A stretch of 64,000 nt of DNA from Symsagittifera roscoffensis (Eukaryota; Xenacoelomorpha; Acoela; Convolutidae), in assembly GCF_963678635.1 (NCBI RefSeq), contig NC_087068.1, positions 10,360,027 to 10,424,026 on the forward strand, read 5' to 3'. Both the position numbers and the translations under genes were made by a program. The notes beneath the pieces are model-generated. The model searched no databases, was not told the origin of the DNA, and worked only from the letters and a program-made list of their open reading frames with translations. Below, one piece after another: positions 32,201 to 41,265 of the stretch (within the stretch, counting starts at the first letter, position 1; every line of letters begins with the position of its first letter).

Positions 32201-35200
32201 ATAGAACTCCTCGAAGTGTAATTAGTGGAAAAAAACAATAGCTGCAAAACTAGTTGAAAAAGAGTCGAAGAACTCAAGTAGTTCAAAAAATTTAGTGTTT
32301 AACAGTTTGATTTTTGATCAGGCGGTTTGAATTTTGAATTGCAAAACAAGCCCTTATGCTAAAACGAAATATTATTTAAGTTTTCTAATTCAAAAATCGA
32401 AATTGGCACAATAAATTGTGAATGAATTTTATGTTTGAAAGGTGTTTTTAGTTTTGAGATTTGAGACGGAACAAAAAAAAGTTTATTGATCTGTTTTTCT
32501 TTGATTGGTCTCTGCAAAATATGAATCAGAATCATTATTGATCTCAAACAAAAATTGATTGACTTTGTTTGAAATTTTCGAATTTCGATTTAAAAAATAC
32601 GACGTTGAAGCTATCAAAATTTCAAGATTTTCTTTGATTTTCAAAAAAAATTCGAGTTCCAACGACACAATTGTAATTTCGATCAAATGACACAAAATTC
32701 GATCTTTTTTGTATTTGATAAAAATTTTATCACATGTTTTAAAGCCCAATCAGAAAAATTGGGATTAAAAGTATTTGCTCCCCTGAGAAAACAAAATTGA
32801 AACCCCTTTTTGAATTTAAAAGTCAATCGCGTTTTTTCGCGTCATTTGCATTTTTTATTGGAGATTTTTTTTGCAATTTAATTTGAATTAAACCTGGTAC
32901 GGAATCAAATGTCAAATAGCCAAAAATTAAATTTGAGCGTGATCATTTTCTAAGCCAGACCTTTTTTTAAACATTTTATTTCATGAGAAGGTTCGGTATG
33001 CATGTTTCACTACGTTCATTGACACTTAATAAATGATGCTAATACTGTAATTATTAATTTTCAGTGAACGTAATTAAGACAATTATGTAGGTTGTCATGA
33101 TTTCTGTTAAAGTTTAGTTCATTTTTTTGTTATCGAAAAACAACAATGTAACTATCACAAAAAACGAGATCGACTTCTAGTTTTTGGAAGGGATTTCAAA
33201 TTTCAGATTTGTCAGCAAAATAACAATTTTACTCTATGATCTAGTTTTCTCAAACTGGGTTAGTTTCATCAAAAAAGTGTAAATCATACACTGAACTTAT
33301 TTTCTAAGTTAATTTCTAATTTCCAACTTATCTATCTATTTAGCTGTGAAATTCCAAAAAATGCAGTATTTGTTTTCTGTTTTGCGTTCATTGATATTTT
33401 TCCAACGGTCTGTTGGCGATGTTTGAAAACAGTTGGTTGTATCAAACAAAAGTTACTAATTACCAAAATCACGATGGTTATATTTCAAGGATGCGAAACG
33501 GTGGATGCTCCTTACTTTCTCAGAAAAACGACCCTGTTCACTCAAAGTGTCCACTTTTGTAATAAATGGCCATCGTAACTACAATTGCTCTATACATGCT
33601 TTTGATGCCATTTCATCTTAAATTTGAGTGAAAGCAACGGGTTAAAACGCAATACTTTTGGTCAATTTTTTCAAAGTAACCTACAACAAATTTTTCATAT
33701 CAATTTAGTAAACATTTTTTCCACGTTTGTTTAGAATAACTCGAAAAAACCATTTGAACAACCTAAAACCCTGGTACAAAATTTTGAACATCCTTTTCCT
33801 GGACGAATTAGTTGGAAAATCCTTGTGGACAAATCTTCACCTGGTCAAACTACCAGTATACAGTAGTAGGACTTACCTTTTTGTCAATTCTGTGTTGATC
33901 GTCTTGATTTCGTTTTTGCTGAAAAAAAATTGAACAATTTTTTTGTTAAAACGATTGAAAATTGAGAAGCAGATTGTATTCGGTTGTGATTTTGTTGTTT
34001 TTTTTTGTTTGTTTTACACTTAAAAGCAGGTTTCCAGTTTATGAGGCATATTTTTATTTTGAGCGAGTTAGGCGAACTAGCAGGCTTGTAAAAAGGTTAA
34101 GGGGCATCTTATAGCAACCTGATGAACCATAATGAGTTAGCTTTCTATTTTTGTTAGAGTCTAATTAATTTAAGAATTTTTTTTTTAAATCGTTCTCCAT
34201 TTTTATGCTGTTTATCTGTTTTTGGAAGACAAATTATTGTCAAGTGTTTAGTCTTTCAAACTTTAGATTTCCCAGCGGAGTGAAAATTTAATCTATTGAT
34301 CCAGTTTTCTGAAGTTGGGTTAATTTCATCAAAAATTTGTCAATCATACAGTGATTTTGAAGCTCATAGACGTTATCTTTCATCCTTTTGAAGTTATCTA
34401 TTTGTTTGTGAATTTCCAAAAAACAATCTGTATTTGTTTTCTGTTTTGCGTTCATTGATATTTTCAACAGTCTGTTGGCTATGTTTGATAAAACGGCTAT
34501 ATCAAACAAAAGCTGCTAAATACCAAAACTATGATGGTTAGAATTCAAGAGTGAGAGATTGGGTATGCCTCTTATTTTCTCAGAAGTTCGACCCCCTGTA
34601 CACCTAGTGTCCCCTTTCGTAATCTTTGGCCATGGTTACTAAAACTGCTCTTTACATACTTTTGATGCCATTGTATTTTAATTTTCAGTAATTATATCCG
34701 GTTGAAACGTAATACTTCTTGGTCAGCTTTTTTCAACAGAAACCTGCAACATTTTTTATATCAACTTTGATAAATATTGGGTTCCATTTTTGTTTAGAAT
34801 AGCTTAAAAATCCACTCGCACTACCTAATAACCCTTAGACAAACTTTTGAAAATCTTCCTCTTGAACAGAGTAGTTAGAAAAACAGCCTGGTTAAACCAT
34901 CATCTGTTATACTACTAGTATACATTATTAAGGCTTACCGTTGTGTCAATTCTGTGTTGATCATCTTGATTTCGTTTTGGCTGAAATATTGAACAGTTTT
35001 TTGTTCCAACGATTCATAATGGAGAATTTTGTATTCGGTTGTGTTTTAGTTGCTTTCTTTTTATTTGTTTTCCACACAAAATCAGGATTCTTTTTTGTGT
35101 GTTTTAGCTTTATTTTGAGCAAGTTAGGTGAGCGAGCAGGCTAAAAGAGGCAATTAAAAGCAAACTGATAAATCAATTTGAGGTAATTTTTCAAAATTGA

Positions 35201-37735
35201 TGCAGAGCTCAAGCAATTTAATAATTTTTTTAATTATAATTTTCTAAACTTTTGTCGGCTAGTAATTTTTTGGAAGAATTGTTGTCATTCAAGCCTAATG
35301 TGCTGAGTTTGAACCCGATTATATAGTTGCGTCATCACACCAAGCACAAGCAACGACACCAGTATGAAGACAAAACAGAAAAAAATTAGATAAACTGAAA
35401 AAATATATTGTCTTTATAAAAACAATTTCCTTTGGCGTTTTTACTTTCGGATCAGTTGGCGTGTAACCACCTAATGTTGGCTTCGTGAACATTCGGAGAA
35501 TACTAAACGCTAAAAGCTAGTTTATTGGTTCAATGTTAGTGTTTGTGTTTCTAGTCTGTTTTCCTGAGATTGAAAGTTTAGTAGTTCCACAAAAATTTGT
35601 TGATTTTTTCAAGTTTTTGTACTTAGTTAATTTCATCTCACTGTCTTTTTATCGCGAGTGATACGACGCTCCGCTTCGCCTCTATATTATTCCTTTGCAC
35701 CGAATGAAATTCTCGCGTAGAAGATGATCGGTTTGCTTCCCCTTTTTCCATTCCTTATATTTATTTTCCCCTTATGTTTTTTTCTCTTTTTTTGTAAAAT
35801 CGCTTTGCTAGCTATGTTAGCTTGATTTTTCAGAGCCTGCGCGAGTTAGCGTTCCCCGAAAAATTTAGTAGTGCTCATAAAGTCAATTTGTCAACCTTGA
35901 AACTAACTGGTTGACAAAACTTTCGTTTTTTCAAAAACTCGCAATTCCTCCTCAGAAAATCCTATATCCATGCCTAGCTATTTTGTAGCTATTTTACCTG
36001 TTTTTTAGCTGTTCCAACAGTTTGGATTTATCCGATTGTGCTTTTTTCACTTGAACAGTCGGCAGCTTCGATGCCCCTTGAAGCATAGACCAAAGCTCTT
36101 CCATCGAAGACTGGAAGGCTTGTTCGGAAGTTGCGTCGCTTCTATCTCTACACGAGTCTATATGGAGATACTTAAGCTTACAACAACTGGGGAATTTTTT
36201 CCGAACAGCTAGCATAAGCTTGAGCGCTCGTTGCTCATCAGTTATTCCTTCTCTTTTCTCGCGCTCTTCTTTTGAAAATGCCATCATTGAGAGCCGAGTA
36301 AAAATGACCACTGTCTGAGACCAGAACGCCTCGCTGAACATGTCTTCGAACATTCCAATCGTTCCCACGAGCGATGCGTCTAGACGGGGACTTTGCCCTT
36401 TCATCACGATAGCAAATAAGTTTACATAGTCGCATCTGGCCTTAAGTGAAGTTTCCAAGTCCCTTATAATATCAGTGTCCGTATCCCTATCGGAATCATC
36501 AAAGCCGATCGTATCGATAATACTGATCGGTCGATTGACATTCCCGTTAAAGTTCACATTTGCGAAAGTAGTGTGCTCAGTGCAACTTTGGGCATCGTGG
36601 GAGATGGCAAACATCGGATTGTTGTACTCTAGACCGGCTATGATGTTACACAAACAACTCTTGCCTGCGCCGGTTTTGCCGACAATGAGAACTTTCCGGC
36701 GCTCATTGTCAACTAGATTCGTCACAACTCCGACCCCTTCTTTCCGGGCTGTTTCCGGGCGCGTGATTTTCGGTATGGCCCCTGTGCTAGCTGAAGGTCC
36801 GACTAAAAGTGAGATCAATTACTACTTTAAAGTGCTAACAGATATTTTCAAAAAAGTTTGATCAATCTAATTGTTCCTTTTTCGAATCACCCAGAATCTC
36901 ATAAAATACGTCATTTTTCTAATCTGAGAGGCACATTTGTATGCTCAGTCGCTCTTCACAGTTTAATTTCTATCCAACTGGCTGGCGAATGTGTTTTTTT
37001 GTAACAGTTGATCTGCTAAGGCCATTAGGTGACAATAATGGTGACTAGAAAATGGTACTAATTTCTGCTAGAAAGTGGCAGTCGATTCTTTCGATTGATC
37101 TTGGTTCATTGAGTTGACGTTATTAAATTATAACCATGATATAGATAAAGTGGTGAAGATTCCCATTTCGTTTTTATTCTTTTTTGTCAATTCTGATGAT
37201 AGGTTTTTTTGAAGAAAAAAATGCGTCACTTGAAATATTCCGAGTGTTTGTTATCTGTTGTTAAGCTACCCAAAAAATCGAAAAATGAAAAAAAAACTTT
37301 TGAAAAAAAACTTCATTTGTAAAGATTTCTTGATTTGGAACTTTGTGGTGCATTTAATCAGCTACCGGCATTTCGACTTTTATCACTAATCTCACCTGTA
37401 TGTTCAGGTGGCGATGGTTTGTTTTCACTCTGCCTTTGATTTTTCAAGATCACTTTGTACTGTTCCGTGAGAAAGTTCTCTGTTCCTTCCAGAAGTGGAC
37501 ACCGGAGATCCTTCACTGATAATGTCACCGGAAATTTCTGGTTACAGGACATCACCGGGCAGCATCTTCGCTTGAGTGTTTCGAGGATACATCGGTATGG
37601 GGAGGAGGGTCCACACACCAAGTGGCCGCAATTTGGGAGACGACGAGGATCAAAAAACTTCTGTTTGCACTTGCTGCACCAGATCTGATCGGGTTTGGTG
37701 GGTACATAGCCATACATGCTGAATTTTGGCTCCAT
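22684..37735 (-). CDS. RING-like finger / AIG1 (GIMAP) GTPase / coiled-coil protein, eight exons
   Basis: Exons, in transcript order: 37735-37396, 36802-35998, 34980-34939, 33918-33877, 32069-31516, 26455-25915, 24149-23887, 22874-22684. Every donor is GT and every acceptor AG. Phases agree at all seven joins (1,2,2,2,1,2,1), and the total of 2778 nt gives 925 residues plus TGA. Domains: divergent RING (residues 20-64), AIG1 GTPase (about 150-350), coiled-coil stalk (about 375-860), short tail. AIG1/GIMAP proteins are nucleotide-dependent switches that oligomerise, often on membranes; RING fingers usually recruit E2 ubiquitin enzymes. The layout recalls TRIM proteins (RING plus coiled coil) but has a GTPase between. 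The ATG at 37735 has A at -3 and G at +4. The model rests on sequence alone, with no transcript support. Confidence 0.72.
23150..23420 (-). pseudogene. Possible exon relic with helix-like coding, one-base shift
   Basis: On the minus strand, about 23335-23152 reads in one frame as a helix-forming sequence ('TRITISEQAKES', 'NKIAKKIYEAMEEKRISEEK') to a TAG. Immediately upstream (about 23420-23340) a different frame reads 'QWSDQFHLAIIAKENLNND'. A one-base indel near 23338 would join them. No acceptor gives the phase needed after exon 7. The 3' part is also present in copy 1 of the 870-bp repeat (22265-22342), again frame-broken. It may be a dead stalk exon. Confidence 0.35.
23887..24149 (-). CDS. 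Exon 7: Gln/Lys/Asn repeat coiled coil, paralogue of exon 5
   Basis: Residues about 775-862. Starts with a near-perfect 7-residue repeat ('QEIEKNK', 'QEIQKNE', 'QEFEKNK'), then a basic stretch, then the same 'SSMTETKISENKE' end as exon 5. Acceptor 'tttttttttcag|AAG', donor 'GAAT|GTAAGTTT'. The flanking introns on both sides are alignable with those of exon 5, so it arose by duplication of a genomic segment. It is half the length of exon 5. Confidence 0.75.
24150..25914. repeat. Intron 6, paralogous to intron 4 (32070-33876)
   Basis: The two introns are of similar length (1765 and 1807 bp) and share a series of landmarks in the same order. Examples are 'cattgacac(c/t)taataa', 'aggttgtca(c/t)gatttctgttaaagtt' (25121-25150 and 33089-33115), and a 'tctgattgg...tacaaaatatgaa' segment. 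Together with exons 7 and 5 they mark a segmental duplication with an offset near 8 kb that extends about 200 bp past the exon 3' ends (23685 and 31315). Confidence 0.75.
25915..26455 (-). CDS. Exon 6: coiled-coil exon
   Basis: Residues about 595-774. Continuous Glu/Lys/Gln/Leu heptads with no helix breaker visible. Acceptor 'tttttttttcag|CCG', donor 'AAAAAG|GTAAGAG'. Phase 1 in, phase 2 out, so exons 5 and 6 together form a frame-neutral pair. The donor sequence resembles that of exon 4. The preceding intron is the largest of the gene, about 5.06 kb. Confidence 0.8.
28322..28545. repeat. About 110-bp direct tandem duplication in intron 5
   Basis: 'cataaaa(a)gcaattgaa.cagtcaaa' through 'gatgcagtcttctt.tacgaaaagtt' occurs twice head to tail (about 28322-28432 and 28432-28545). 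Intronic, no coding signal. The rest of intron 5 (26456-31515) is AT-rich with no supported exon besides the inverted-repeat element at 29814-30050. Confidence 0.7.
29814..30050. mobile_element. Small inverted-repeat element (MITE-like) in intron 5
   Basis: About 60-bp terminal inverted repeats: left arm 29814-29877 (with 'ttatctgtctaaaaaattat' then 'cgggcgaaaaaactgc') and right arm 29984-30050, whose complement reads 'ttatctgtctaaaaaaaact' then 'atcgggcgacaaaactgc'. Between them are about 105 bp without coding potential. A non-autonomous DNA transposon (MITE) is the likeliest explanation. No target-site duplication is certain, though 'gcatcgat'/'atcgatgc' lie outside the arms. Confidence 0.7.
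31516..32069 (-). CDS. Exon 5: coiled-coil exon
   Basis: Residues about 410-594. Long charged helix, Glu/Lys/Gln-rich with regular Leu/Ile positions, no Pro, ending in 'SSMTETKISENKE'. Acceptor 'ttgattttcag', donor 'GAAT|GTAAGTTT'. Phase 2 in, phase 1 out. The last 13 codons before the donor are identical in protein to those of exon 7, whereas the helix parts differ. Similar to the stalks of dimeric GTPases and TRIM proteins. Confidence 0.8.
33877..33918 (-). CDS. Exon 4: 42-nt microexon, copy of exon 3
   Basis: Acceptor 'attttttttcag', donor 'AAAAG|GTAAGTCC'. In phase 2 it codes Arg(Lys-Asn-Glu-Ile-Lys-Thr-Ile-Asn-Thr-Glu-Leu-Thr-Lys), the same 14-residue unit as exon 3. Both have good splice sites and an open frame, and the introns before them are nearly equal (1017 and 1020 bp), consistent with tandem duplication of exon plus intron. 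Confidence 0.65.
34939..34980 (-). CDS. Exon 3: 42-nt microexon, two heptads
   Basis: Acceptor 'aatatttcag', donor 'CG|GTAAGCC'. In the phase set by exon 2 it codes for Ser(Gln-Asn-Glu-Ile-Lys-Met-Ile-Asn-Thr-Glu-Leu-Thr-Gln), with hydrophobic residues spaced as in a coiled coil (Ile-x2-Ile-x3-Leu). The length is divisible by three and both ends are phase 2, so it can be skipped without changing the frame. It is paralogous to exon 4 with only five base differences in 42. Confidence 0.65.
35998..36802 (-). CDS. Exon 2: AIG1-type GTPase domain
   Basis: Residues 114-381. The P-loop is Gly155-Lys-Thr-Gly-Ala-Gly-Lys161-Ser162 (G1), a conserved Thr188 lies in 'SCTEHT' (G2), and Asp210-Thr-Ile-Gly213 is G3. 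The AIG1 conserved box between G3 and G4 is seen as 'YVNLFAIVMKGQSPRLD' and following. G4 is Thr282-Arg-Leu-Ser285, where guanine specificity normally needs Asp at the last position. The domain ends in Lys-rich helices. The acceptor is cacttttag|TCGG. There is no in-frame ATG upstream of the P-loop in this exon, so it needs exon 1. The donor is ACAG|GTAAAATAG; unspliced reading stops two codons later. Confidence 0.85.
37396..37735 (-). CDS. Exon 1: divergent RING finger
   Basis: Codes for residues 1-113 plus one base. Ligands visible: Cys20-x2-Cys23, Cys36-x-His38-x2-Cys41, Cys49, and Cys59-Pro with Cys64. This is close to C3HC4, but the sixth ligand (normally three residues after Cys41, here Ser44) appears displaced to Cys49, and the last pair is spaced by four instead of two residues. 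It could be a RING with altered sixth and last sites or another zinc-binding treble-clef. The donor is ACAG|GTGAGATT. The reading would continue past the donor for a further 12 codons, then stop. Confidence 0.75.
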
Positions 37736-38341
37736 CTTGTTGGTTCATTTATTTATTTATTCGTGTTTGCTTGTTATTTGACTACAAACTGGTTTGTTTT
37801 TCCAAAACTTTGCAGAAAGCCGAAAAGTTGAGAATTTTTTTTTACAATAATCAACAGAATTTGTTTTACTGCAGACTGGTTTGTTTCTGTAAAGTTTTGC
37901 AAAAAGCCGGAAAGTTCTGTTGATTTTTTTCACAATAATCAACAGAATTTTTTGTAATTTATGCAGGTGTAATTTGGTTTAATTCAATCAACTGTTCGAG
38001 GGAGTGACTTGAAATTTGAATGGTCCTATAATTTGATTCGTCTGTTTGTTTATAATCAAATGAACCGTGGTCAGTTTTCTGTTCACATTTTCTGTTCTTG
38101 CGAGGCTATGCGAAGGACTTACTATCGAGAGCATTTTTTGATTTTTCTGTACACTTTTTTTGCTTCTTTTACAGCAAATGATTTTACGAGCTTATAAACA
38201 TTTTTCTTGAGCTATTGAACAATTTATATTTCACTTGGGACTTAGATGATTAAACACTAAGCCTCACAATCCTTAATGGCTCAAATTTTTACATGTATTA
38301 TAGTTTTTAACCAAGATTTTATTCGGCAATGGTGAGCTTGA
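37736..38341. promoter_or_regulatory. Upstream region of the RING-GTPase gene
   Basis: About 600 bp of AT-rich sequence between the start codon and the minisatellite. A short 'tttatttatttattcg' run lies just upstream of the ATG and a direct repeat around 'tgcag(a)aagccg(g)aaagtt' is at 37813-37915. No TATA or initiator could be chosen with confidence. The gene's promoter and any 5' non-coding exon should lie here or beyond the minisatellite. Confidence 0.3.
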
Positions 38342-38840
38342 TTAACTTTAATTTTTGTGTGATAGTTAATTTTTCTATACATTTGGTCAAAACGTGAACT
38401 GATTTAACTTGAATTTTTGTGTGATAGTTAATTTTTCTATACATTTGGTCAAAACGTGAACTGATTTAACTTGAATTTTTGTGTGATGGTTAATTTTTCT
38501 ATACATTTGGTCAAAACGTGAGCTGATTTAACTTTAATTTTTGTGTGATGGTTAATTTTTCTATACATTTGGTCAAAACGTGAGCTGATTTAATTTCAAT
38601 TTTTGTGTGATGGTTAATTTTTCTATACATTTGGTCAAAACGTGAGCTGATTTAACTTGAATTTTTGTGTGATGGTTAATTTTTCTATACATTTGGTCAA
38701 AACGTGAGCTGATTTAACTTTAATTTTTGTGTGATAGTTAATTTTTCTATACATTTGGTCAAAACGTGAGCTGATTTAATTTCAATTTTTGTGTGATGGT
38801 TAATTTTTCTATACATTTGGTCAAAATGTGAGCTGATTTT
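38342..38840. repeat. Minisatellite, 62-bp unit, 8 copies
   Basis: Unit about 'ttaactttaatttttgtgtg' followed by 'atagttaatttttctatac' and 'atttggtcaaaacgtgagctgat', 62 bp, eight head-to-tail copies. Variants alternate at a few positions (aac-tg or gagctg; atagtt or atggtt; acttta, acttga or atttca), and two three-unit blocks look the same, suggesting higher-order expansion. Confidence 0.95.
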
Positions 38841-39007
38841 GCTCAAAGTTAGCTAACGTCAAAAACCGTAATCAAAACGCGCACTAATCAAAACGCGCAC
38901 TTGTACAAATCTTCAACAAAATGGCACCAGAAACTACCGAAGAACCTTGTTTTTTAATATCATGTGTTTATCATGGTTGTAATGTAACTGATTGATTTTC
39001 CGGTTAC

Positions 39008-39115
39008 ATGACAAAAGATCCCTTACCTTAAGATCCCAAACGAGAAGATCCCAGTCAATAAGATACCATTCCAAAAGATACCTCGTTCTAAAATCGCCCA
39101 CGACATAAGATACTA
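39008..39115. repeat. Left inverted motif array of MULE
   Basis: Six to seven copies of a 12-16 bp motif around 'aagatccc/aagatacc', including 'ccattccaaaagatacc' and 'gcccacgacataagatac'. Complementary in order and spacing to 41150-41265. Confidence 0.75.
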
Positions 39116-39861
39116 TAATAAAATAACAAAGAACCTGAGAATTGAAAATAAAGCGGTTAATCGATCAAAGCAAAAACAAAGCGTCGGTTAAAATCAAAGA
39201 AACGGCAAAAACTTTGCTGCACAAATTTCGAACATAAATGACCTTGCTAATCACTTGGCCTTTAAATGAAACTCAAACTTCAAAACAGCTTAGACAGTAA
39301 TTGAACTTGAAAAGGATTTCCAATTAATCAAAACCAATTTTGCTAAAAATGGCCTGATTTTCCAGACAATTCAAGTCGGTACAAAATTGAAATTGAGTTT
39401 TTGCAAAATTCTATAGCTTTGAAATCATTTTCATTACGAATCACTTGCCATTCTATTTGATAAAAAATGTCAATTCTCAAATTTGATCAACTTTTTTTCG
39501 CTAGGCGCAATACTCAAAGGGCCGTCAGGCCCCTACCCCCAACCTAGCCTCCCGTAAATAAGAGCAATTGCTCTGGGATCAAATTGCTAGAGACAGCATT
39601 TTCGAATGCGAGTCGTAATATTGCGTTTTGGCGTTCTCCGGGAGGGTGCAAGGAGACGTCTATAAAAAAAGTTGATCAAACAATTTTAAATTTAGGAAAA
39701 ATTAGGCAAAAACTATAACAAAATTAAATAAGTTAAATAGGCAAGTGAACGGATATAAGACAATAAGTTAGAGTCTGTGTATGAACTTGTTATATGTTGA
39801 ACTTTTTTATTCAGATCACGGTACTTCTTCCGGGATAAATTGATAGTGCCGCTGTATGCCT

Positions 39862-40888
39862 TCAAAATGTTGAACTTTTGATTGTAGGAATCCAGTTGAA
39901 TTTTTTCGATAAACGTATATACTCAAGGATGGCTGCCCCGATTTCCACTTTTGACTCCGGAACAAAACTAAGCGCAGGAATCATATTCAGAGCTAAAACT
40001 AGCTCGCTGTTTGATTCGTACGTCTTTTTAAGGCCCAATTCGGATATTTTTCGCATAAAGCTCTGACAGAGGTGAAAATAGCATCCCTTAATGTCAGTTT
40101 CGTAATGAGAGGTAAAAGCACTGAGAGCCGCAATTTCAAAGTCGATCAAAATTCTTTCCGGGGTTACGTCACCGATAAGCCGATTTGAGTGCGGTTAGGA
40201 ATTTGTTATAGGTTGATAAGCGCTTATTGCTAAGCAGAGCGTAGACGCAAAGTGGATAAAAACCGCCAATCTGGATGTGTACAGTGTACAGCTGGTAAAA
40301 CTGACTGGGGCAAATTTTGAAAGTACCGTCTACAAGCCAGGTTTTGTTGTACAATTTAAGTGCATTGAGGTTCTCAAGGTCGCCAAAAACTAATATGCGT
40401 TCCGTATCTTGTTTTCCGCTATCAAAAAGACAAAATTGCTTAAAACGATCGGGTATTTCGAAATGGCGGTCATCTGTGGCAATAGTGGGCAGGGATGTTG
40501 TTTGTTTACTTCTGTTTAAAGTTCGCGTAAGCGCCGAACGGGAGGGCAAAGACAGTTGGGTTGCTTTTTCGTCCTGCACCAATTGCAAACTAGCTGCGAT
40601 TATCTGGCTATTTACTGGATTTAATTGACTCCTAACTGTCTCCTTCATTTGTTGAACTAGTTGCCGAGCTTCTGAGCGTCCTGCGTTGAGCTCATGACTA
40701 TGCTCGTTGCTCTGTGAGATTATATCGCTCCCAGAAGTGATTAAAGTTTTCGGGCATTTATACGATCTCCATTTGCTGCAGCGCCAGTGTGTCGTTGTCT
40801 TCGTATCGCGTTTCTTTTGAAATTCATGGCCATCAAGAATAATCAGAGTTTGGCCTTTTTGTGAGGTTCCCCAAGTAAAAGAATTCAT
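39862..40888 (-). pseudogene. FLYWCH zinc finger + MULE transposase, frameshifted
   Basis: Starts at ATG 40888. Residues 4-65 form a FLYWCH finger ('HWRCSKW', 'YKCPKTL', 'NEHSHEL' provide Cys/Cys/His/His), a DNA-binding domain often joined to Mutator-like transposases. Further on, 'TWLVDGTFKICPSQFYQLYTV' gives the first catalytic Asp of the MULE DDE core. The frame stops at 40169. One base out of phase the core resumes with 'PERILIDFEIAALSAF' (second Asp) and 'KGCYFHLCQSFMRKI' (conserved C/H segment), ending at 39862. The catalytic Glu region is not clear. The one-base shift at about 40168 disables the enzyme, which would cut and paste the element in the nucleus. Confidence 0.85.
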
Positions 40889-41149
40889 TTTTGACTTATC
40901 AATGAGTTAAAGAGGGAGATAATGAATGCAGAGTGTATACATTTTCAATTAAGTTGTTCTAATTCAATGCCATATTAACACTAAATTAAACACATGTTGG
41001 CACTATGTTAATCCCAAAAATGAGTCCAGTTTAAATTTAGTTATCCTAAATTTGCATTGTTTTTTAATAGCGCGAACCTAATTGAGGTATCATTACTCTA
41101 GATTTATTTCTGCTTACACTTTGATCATGATTTTTGTTCATAATTCATG

Positions 41150-41265
41150 GGATCTTTTTAATTGGCATGGGATTTTATGGTATGGGCGATTTTTATACAA
41201 GGGATCTTTTGGTATGGTATCTTTTGTCATGGGAGCTTTTGGTATGGTATCTTTTGTCCTGACAC
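41150..41265. repeat. Right inverted motif array of MULE
   Basis: Copies of 'catgggat(c)ttt', 'gtatgggcgatttttata', 'ggtatggtatcttttgtc' in direct series. This is the reverse-complement counterpart of the left array, including the shared 'gggcgatttt' motif. Confidence 0.75.

Larger units (their letters stand above)
33220..35150. repeat. About 1.05-kb tandem duplication carrying microexons 3 and 4
   Basis: About 33220-34080 and 34285-35150 are parallel copies: 'tctat.gatc.agttttctcaa...gggttaatttcatcaaaaa', 'gcgttcattgatatttt', 'tgttggc(g/t)atgtttga', 'tcaattctgtgttgatc(g/a)tcttgatttcg' all occur in both, in the same order, 1.05-1.06 kb apart. Each copy has one functional-looking 42-nt exon. 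Confidence 0.85.

Noticed and set aside
36475-36861. 128-codon plus-strand open frame
   Set aside because: Antisense to the AIG1 GTPase exon, which has a complete P-loop and G3 on the minus strand.
37455-37923. Plus-strand open frames around the RING exon
   Set aside because: Antisense to the RING exon or in AT-rich sequence without coding style.
38872-38900. Doubled 'aatcaaaacgcgcact'
   Set aside because: Only two copies, with no relation to a gene or array found.
39561-39574. Palindrome 'agagcaattgctct' inside the MULE
   Set aside because: Perfect but short; expected by chance in sequence of this length and not at an element end.
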